Below, piece by piece: positions 57,741 to 64,000 of a stretch of 64,000 nt of DNA. Below the pieces are notes generated by a model. That model saw only the letters and a program-made list of their open reading frames with translations. It did no database searches and was not told the origin of the DNA. The translations under genes and the position numbers were made by a program. Within the stretch, counting starts at the first letter, position 1. The number at the start of each line of letters is the position of its first letter. This DNA is from Eustoma russellianum (taxonomy: Eukaryota; Streptophyta; Magnoliopsida; Gentianales; Gentianaceae): assembly GCA_036186865.1 (NCBI GenBank), contig AP025069.1:12054918-12118917 (forward strand), given 5' to 3'.

Positions 57741-59148
57741 TGATAAGGATCGGAGATCCCATCAAGAGGTCATGGATCATATGACAAGGAGGGCTGTAGA
57801 ACTTGGTCATCAAGTTGGAACCTTCTTGTACAAACATGTTCAAGATGAACCTAAGGTTCATTGGGTTCACTTCATTGAACCTACACTATGAACGTGTATG
57901 TGTGTGCATGTGTGTGATTATTCTTTGTTTTCAATTTAGTCTAGTTTTCTTGTGATCCTTGTTTTATGTGTTTGCTTTGTTGGTAAATTAGGTACATGGA
58001 AGTTCCAAACCAAATGCAGGTCCAAGATGGATTCTAGGCGTGTGCTTCAAAAAGAGAGACAAAAAGAATGTTGCCTTGAGAAGAATGTATGTCTACACAA
58101 AGACAAGTTAAAATATGTCCAAGATGGAATTCCTTTTCAAAATCTAGCTCAAATTATCTCCAAAGGTGGCGGCCACTTGAAGTTCAAAATGGAGATCAAA
58201 TTGAATTTAAACTTGAAGTTAAACTTGAATTCAAATAAAACCATGATTTGAATTTAAGTTTCAAACAATTTGAGACTTAAATTTCAAGAAGTTCTCAACC
58301 TTAATCTTGAGCCATCCACACGCCAACTTGGAGATCAAAGGAGATAGATCACAATTCAAAGTTGAATCCAAATTTGAATTCAGATTCAAACTCAATTTAA
58401 ATTCAATCTTCAACCGACCTTTGAATTCAACATCTCAGCCATGTTGAAGCCATCCACACGCCATTCTTGAAGCAAGGAGGAGATGAGATCACAATTCAAG
58501 TTGAATCAAAGTTTGAATTCAAATTCAAACTCAATTTGAATTCAACCTTCAACCAACCTTTGAATTCAATTCTAACCACTTCATCAACATCAAATCAAGT
58601 CTCCAACACCTCCATTAATCATCATACACGGCTGGACACATATTGGAGATGGCATCTTACAAGCTTTTCAAATTTTAGCTAGAATTTGTCTTAGATTTGA
58701 ATTCAAACAATGTTCAAATTTCAAGTTCATTTCAAATGTTCTCCAGATACTTTTTTTAGAGATAACATCTGGTTATCTCCATAGTCTTTAGGCATCTATA
58801 AATAGAGTCTTAGGGCCGAGTAGGAAGAGAACTTTGGGAGGAAATAAAATCTTGACATTTTTCTTCACTTCTTATGAGACTTTGTCTTCTTGGTTTTCAT
58901 TAAAAACCTAGGTCAATATCCTTCAAAGTTGAGCATTTTGAAGGTGTTGCCATTTCTTAAAGGTGTCGTATAGGAGGGCCATTTTGGTTTGTCTGATCAA
59001 CGACCATCTAGAAATGTTGGTTCTTGCTCGTTGAACCAATCGTTTGTTTCACTAAGGAAGCAGGGGGAAGTCTTCTTCCCTGTGCCTAACCCATAGTGAA
59101 GGACGTCTGGAAGGTGGAATTATTAGAGCCCACGTCTTGCACGCATCA
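57741..59148 (+). repeat. R10 3' LTR
   Basis: 1408 bp from tgataaggatc to cgcatca. TATA box ctataaatag at 58796-58805. The U3 Cys-rich open frame is at 57952-58251. Repeats of gaattcaa type run 58370-58570. R3 RNase H resumes after target-site copy gtaat. Confidence 0.93.
58796..58805 (+). promoter_or_regulatory. G1 LTR TATA box (R10 3' LTR)
   Basis: ctataaatag, about 350 bp from the LTR end, also present in R5 LTRs. U3 is therefore about 1.08 kb. Confidence 0.75.
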
Positions 59149-59153
59149 GTAAT

Positions 59154-60957
59154 TCAGGGAGGCACCTTTCAACTTCTCCCTAAAGTAGGCTATCAGTTTC
59201 TTTCCTTGGGTCAATGCCGCTCTAATACCCACTCCACTTGCATCACATTCAATTTCAAACCTAAGAATGGGTGCAGTTGTTAGCCTCCTTTTAAGTTCAT
59301 TGAATGCCTGTTGTTGTGGCTCCTTCCACTGAAAAGGCACATCTTTTTTGACAATCTCATTTAGGAGTGTAGCTATGGATGAAAAAGTTTTGACAAATCT
59401 CCTATAATAGCTCGCAAGTCTGTGGAAGCTGCGCCCTTCCCCTACTGTTTTAGGTGTAGGCCACTCCATAGTGGACATAACCTTCTCCTCATCCATCTCT
59501 ATTCCTTCAGCCGAGATGACAAAGCCTAGGAAGACAACTCGTTCCAAGAAAAAAGAGCACTTCCTAAGTTGGCATAAAGTTGTTCCTTTTTTAGCTTCTC
59601 AAGTACGGGCCTGATATGGTCAAGGTGATCCTCTATTTTTCAGGAATAGATTAGGATAGCATCAAAGTAAACCACAACAAATCGTCCTATGAAGGCTCGT
59701 AAGACTTTGTTCATCAACCGCATAAGGTACTAGGGGCGTTGGTGAGCCCGAAGGGCATCACTAACCACTCATAGAGCCTAAGCTTGGTTTTGAATGTTGT
59801 CTTCCATTCATCCTCTTCTCTTATCCGTACTTGGAAGTACCCTTGTTTAAAGTCAATCTTGGTGAAGTATCTAGATCCATGCAACATATCCAACATATCA
59901 TCCAGCCTAGTATGGGATACCTATACTTTATAGTGATCTTGTTTATGGCACGGCAATTAGTATACATTCTCCAGGTTCCATACTTTTTGGGTACTAAAAT
60001 GACAAGGACGGGTAATGGACTGAGGCTTTCTCTGATTCGTCCAGTTGCTAAGAGTTCCTCTACTTGCCTTTGAATTTCCTTGGTTTCTTCAGGGTTGGCT
60101 CTATACACTGGTCTGTTGGTTAGGACAACTCCTGGGACAAAATCTATCTGGTGTTCTATTTCTCTTATAGGTGGTAACCCTGATGGCGGGTCAGTGGGAA
60201 ACAGAACATCGTACTCTTGTATAAGGGATGCAATAGAGGTAGGCAGGTCAGGTGGTAGGTCTTCTACGGAAAGATAAGATGCCTTGGAAATGAGGATAAG
60301 GACGGTTTGGTTGTTATAAAGGGCTCGTGTGACCTCTCTTTTCTTTGCGAAACACCCACACTTCTTTTTAGAATCAATGATACCTACGGGTACTACCTTT
60401 TTTCCCTTACTTTCTTGTTTCTTACTTTCACTTTTCATGCATTCCATGAATTTTCGCTCAGCTTCCTTTTCCTTAGGGTTGGTCCTAGACTTAGACATAC
60501 GTTGATGATCTTCGTGGACCTTATGTGGTGGGAGTGCGTGCAACTTGTACATTTTACCATTCAATTTGAAAGAATAACGATTCAAATATCTATCATATGT
60601 CACATGTCTATCAAATTGCCATGATCTACCAAGTAAGGTATGACTAGCATGCATTGGAGCAACACCATAGAGAATATCATCTTTATAAATACTAATGCTA
60701 AGAGAAATCAGAACCTGCTTACTGACGCTAACTTCACCACAATCATTTAACCATGCAAGTTTGTAGGGGTCAGGGTGATTAGTCACAGGCAAATTCAATT
60801 TTCTAACCAATTCGATACTAGCCACACTCGTACAAGAACCGGAATCAATGATCAGAGTGCACACTTTACCATTTATCATGCAATGGATATGGAAAATGTT
60901 TTCTCTATGTTGTTCATGATCATCCAATTTTTGATATGCATTCAAAGTTTTACGCAC
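59154..60957 (-). pseudogene. R3 pol: protease, RT, first part of RNase H
   Basis: Read right to left: protease with IIDSGSCTSVASIEL and LLGRSWQF, linker, and RT N-terminal part (59821-60957, 378 codons open). A shift near 59920 follows. The RT active site is YFDA, in place of YFDD, at 59658-59669 (tactttgatgct on the minus strand), which would abolish polymerisation. Frames also change around 59570 and 59710. RNase H (59154-59547) has IECDASGVGIRAALTQGKKL and ends at ASLNY at the R10 junction, continuing at 49857. Confidence 0.88.
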
Positions 60958-62101
60958 AACAAGGAATTCCTTAGTACATAATCATCTTGCGCGCCTAAGT
61001 CCTCTTCGGGTTCAGTTTCATTATCATGCTCAGATTCATTTTCATGCTCGGACTCAATCACATATTTATTACTTTCCTCAATTAACATGACTCTTTTAAA
61101 ATTAGGACACTCTCTTCCTATATGACCACGACCTTGACACTTAAAGCACTTAATGTCCCTAAACATGCTGAGGGATCAGATGAATTCCCTGTAGAGACTT
61201 TTTGTTTGCCTCTATCATCCTACTTTTGTGTGCCTTGAACACGGTTGTGAAACCATTGTGACCTAATTTGGTCATGTGTGTGGGCTCTTGTAGGCCGTGA
61301 GCTTCCGATTCCTGAAGACCTGCTTGGAAACTTTGAAGAAAATTAATTAGTATGGTAAACCAAATTGAAATTGGAGGAACTATATACCTTTAGCTGTTGC
61401 TCAATCTTCTCAGCCATGTGGACCATGGACGTTAGATCAAGATAAGGTTGAAGTTCAACCTTTTGGGCAATCTCTCTGTTTAGTCCATGCAGGAAGCGGC
61501 CTTGGTGGCTTCTTCAGGTTCCTGCAAATTGGATATTTTCAACAAGATTTCTAATTCTTTGAAAAATTTATCAACACTTTTGGAAACTTGTTTTAAGTTT
61601 TGCAAACTTGTGAAAATAGAACTTTCAAAGTTATTTGGGATAAATCGATGTCTCATTTCAAATGTCATTTCTTCCCATGTGACGATTGGAGGTTGCCTTT
61701 TTTAGTTCTATTTCTACACAAATTTGTCCACCAATTTAATGTGCAGCCAGAAAACTCAATAGAAGCGTACCTCACCTTTTGTAACTCATCTTTTCTACAC
61801 AAATTAAATCCACTTCTGTTTCCCACTCCAAGTATTCCTCCACGTTACTTTTACCATAAAACGTTGGGTGCTTATTTTTGTTTTCAGAAAATCGTCATCT
61901 TGTGGGTAGAGGAGGTTATGTCGTCCTTGGTAATCACGGGGAGGCTAGTCATCAAAGTCATTCTCATCCTGTTCAAATGGATTATAATCTTCATTATACC
62001 TTCTCGAAGCATGTCTTCTTGGCGGTGGTGGAGGTACAAACCTTCTTGGCTCAATGTGAGATGGTCTATGGCTCTCCTCCTCAACTTCTTCTCGAGGAGG
62101 C
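60942..62101 (-). pseudogene. R3 gag (N-terminus missing)
   Basis: Minus strand. Capsid fragments include MTFEMRHRFIPNNFESSIFT and SVDKFFKELEILLKISNLQE (61480-61668). The zinc knuckle CFKCQGRGHIGRECP is at about 61140, and an acidic linker follows. Several frameshifts and a small gap near 61790 are present. The Pro/Arg-rich part at 61884-62100 (HIEPRRFVPPPPRRH) is the most N-terminal gag sequence left; beyond it the sequence switches to an LTR fragment. Confidence 0.85.
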
Positions 62102-62480
62102 CGAAATTGAGATGCAAGAATTCCTCAATTCTTTTGGATATAACATTCTTTTGGGACAACATTCTTCAAGAAAAGATTCCTTTGGATAGAACATTCTCTT
62201 GAGACAAAACATTCCTTGGGGGACAAATATTCTCTAGACAAAGGTTGTTCTAAACATTCTCTAGATCATGCCCTTTAAACCTCATCTTCAAAAACATTTC
62301 TCTTTGACCTCTGAATTGCCAATATTTCTTTTGTCTCCTTTTGGTGAACATGCCTTTAAAACTCATTCTAGAACTCGGTTTGACTTGAAATTTAGCATGT
62401 ACGTGCTTTCCTACAAGACAAACACATAGAAACAAGGATCACAAGAAAACAAGACAAAAATCAAAATAAAAAAAACACAC
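62102..62480 (-). repeat. LTR-derived patch inside R3 gag/leader
   Basis: About 380 bp nearly the same as 2195-2590 of the R3 3' LTR (shared landmarks attgagatgcaagaattcct, gatcatgccctttraacctc, ggtgaacatgcctttaaaa). It replaces the gag start and the last part of the leader, including the position of the 13-mer box. Confidence 0.82.
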
Positions 62481-63897
62481 ACACAGAGAAAGTACCAAAA
62501 TAGAGTCAAGAGAGAGAGGCACAAACTTTAACTTTTCCACTAAGATTCAAAGAATATAAGCAGCCAAAATTATGTCTAAGACTGAACCAAAGATGAACTA
62601 AGGGTTGCCGTGGGCAATCTTTAGCCAATTTTGATTCTATGCACTTATTATCCACAATATGGTTTAAATCATGCAACAATCAAGCATCCAAACAGTAATT
62701 AATTCAAGAGGTTCAGAATATGGAAAAATAAATGTGGGGTATGGTCGAAGCCAGCAAGGATGAAAGATGGTACCACAAATTGTAGAATTGCACCAAAAGT
62801 TTCCAATAGCATACAAACGGCTTTTCCCCCTTTTCATTCTCTTTTCTCTTGCTTTATTTGCTTTTCTTACTGAGATTTATATAAGAAAGTCTCAGTTTCA
62901 AGAAATGTTAAAGTTTTTCTTTTTTCCAGGGGTAAAATCGTAATTTCACATTTTTGTCCAAAATTTTATTTCTGGACGAATCCGTGCATTCAGTTATCAT
63001 TTTCAGCAGAGTACCTTCGATTATGTACAATCGACCTTGGAAATGTCTCAATTTTTTGTGAAAGACAATGGAGTTGGCAAAATTAGGGTTTCCAAGAGTG
63101 ATTTGGCCGAATTGGGTTTTCGAGTGATGAAGGATGTAGGACTCGGGTGTTCGGTAGAAAGGGCTATATATGATGGGAAATAACGTTATGTAAGGTTAAT
63201 TTGTATGTGGGGTGAGTTTCGGTTGTGTTAAGGTAAATGTCCGAAACTAGGGTTTTAAAATTAGGGTTTGGTTTGGTTGTTTCAGCCTTTTGGGTTCTGG
63301 ACGGTTTTGGTGAAAGTGGTTGAGGGGTGTGGGGTAAGGGTTCAGACAAGGCTGATTGGGGTTTGTTTTGGGTGTTTTTGGTTCGGTTGTGGGGGTGTTG
63401 TTTTGTGCCGTGGGTGTTGGATTTGGCTAAATTAGGGTTTCTATGGGTTGAATGTGGTTTTCGAGAGGCATTCACACATATGAACAGCATGATTAAAGCA
63501 TAAAATCAATCACAATATGAATCACAAGATACATACAATCATCATCAACTAATAGCTTCGGTAGCAACTAGATGAATTGAGACCTAGGTGGGTTTGAGTG
63601 GCAATTATCGTAGTTTTATGAAGCTGAAAGTAACCCAGATGCAAAGAACCCTAGCTTGTTCAAGTTTGATGAAGAAAATTCAGAAAGTTGACACAAAAGA
63701 TATGGAGCAAATGACACTTAAACGATTAACAACAATGACTAACTAAATGCAAGATTCAAAGTAGGACCTTTGAAACAAAAGACTCAGTTTTTTGTATAAA
63801 AGCAACGAAGGAAGTGAAGAATATAGTATTATGAAGGACACAAGACTGAGTGTAAACAGACAGAAATGAAAGGGAAATGGTGGAATAGAGTAATATG
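62481..63897 (-). other. R3 untranslated leader
   Basis: Non-coding. Contains the 27-nt inverted repeat at 62598-62624 (pairing kept, loop changed) and the 28-nt block at 63546-63573. The part 63040-63460 is G/T-rich in plus-strand reading, like R5. No gene was found. Confidence 0.7.
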
Positions 63898-63909
63898 TGT
63901 CTGATACCA
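63898..63909 (-). other. R3 primer-binding site (one mismatch)
   Basis: tgtctgatacca against the usual gctctgatacca, two bases from the LTR start. Confidence 0.75.
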
Positions 63910-63911
63910 AT

Positions 63912-64000
63912 TGATGCGTGAATCTGTGCTCCTAAACTTTCCACCTCCAAACGTCCTTCACTAGGGTTTAGGCACAAGGAAGAAGACTTCCTCTTTCTTC
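63912..64000 (-). repeat. R3 5' LTR, start only
   Basis: tgatgcgtgaatc onward, similar to the U5 end of G1 LTRs (cctccaaacgtccttcac, ggcacaaggaagaagacttc). Cut by the window end. Confidence 0.72.

Larger units (their letters stand above)
49863..59148 (+). mobile_element. R10: complete-length Ty3/gypsy element, family G1
   Basis: 9286 bp with LTRs 49863-51431 and 57741-59148 and target-site duplication gtaat (49858-49862, 59149-59153). It splits the R3 RNase H gene, whose two halves rejoin exactly. The order is gag, PR, RT, RH, IN. Several frameshifts and stops, including one at the integrase catalytic Glu, make it inactive. It gives the reference layout for family G1 in this window. Confidence 0.93.
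1584..64000 (-). mobile_element. R3: Ty3/gypsy element, family G1, split by R4 and R10
   Basis: R3 comprises a 3' LTR (1584-2743), IN (48338-49862), then RH, RT, PR and gag (59154-62101), a leader, a primer site and the start of a 5' LTR (63912 on). The halves rejoin precisely: tggga flanks R4 on both sides (2739-2743, 48333-48337) and gtaat flanks R10 (49858-49862, 59149-59153). The element is defective: RT reads YFDA, frames are shifted, and the gag N-terminus is replaced by an LTR fragment. About 7.5 kb of its own sequence is in view. Confidence 0.88.

Overview
The window is plant nuclear DNA built entirely of LTR retrotransposons nested inside one another. No host gene, tRNA gene, rRNA gene or CRISPR array was found. 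A land plant is indicated by plant-type Ty3/gypsy and Ty1/copia polyproteins, tRNA-iMet primer sites (TGGTATCAGAGC) and kilobase LTRs. The species cannot be named. The gypsy polyproteins recall CRM/Reina-type chromoviruses, and the copia element recalls Sireviruses. Both lineage calls are from memory, without a search.

Layout, from matching LTR ends and 5-bp target-site duplications (TSDs). R1 (1-809, minus, cut by the window) sits in R2 (810-1583, minus, a 3' remnant). R2 is also entered by R3 (1584 to beyond 64000, minus). R3 is split by R4 (2744-48332, plus, TSD tggga) and by R10 (49863-59148, plus, TSD gtaat). R4 is split by R5 (9610-46366, minus, TSD ccttt). R5 is split by the copia element R6 (12857-23003, plus, TSD gcaag) and, in its 5' LTR, by R7 (28852-46178, minus, TSD catat). 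R7 is split in its 3' LTR by R8 (29484-40799, plus, TSD tttgg). R8 is split in its leader by R9 (32490-37931, minus, TSD ttaag). The order of insertion is therefore R2, R3, R4, R5, R7, R8, R9 on one line, with R6 and R10 as side branches.

Two gypsy families are present. G1 (R2, R3, R5, R10) has 1.4 kb LTRs and a full gag-PR-RT-RH-IN plan. G2 consists of R4, which has gag-pol, and three elements without pol (R7, R8, R9). R4, R7, R8 and R9 share LTR ends, primer site, leader and polypurine tract. Each long gypsy copy carries a different damaging lesion: R4 has lost the protease active site, R3 has RT YFDA, R5 has integrase Glu to Lys, and R10 has a stop at the integrase Glu. R6 is young: its LTRs differ at about ten sites in 2.16 kb, and its single reading frame is interrupted only by three stop codons.

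The most unusual content is the R7/R8/R9 group. In place of pol these elements carry an acidic, His/Asp-rich protein with a coiled-coil-like middle and a C-terminal part with a recurring HPKH motif. R7 still has a degraded Gag core. Two short leader signals, a 27-nt inverted repeat and a 13-nt box at a fixed distance before the gag start, are shared by G1 and G2 and look like cis-acting signals of the replication cycle.
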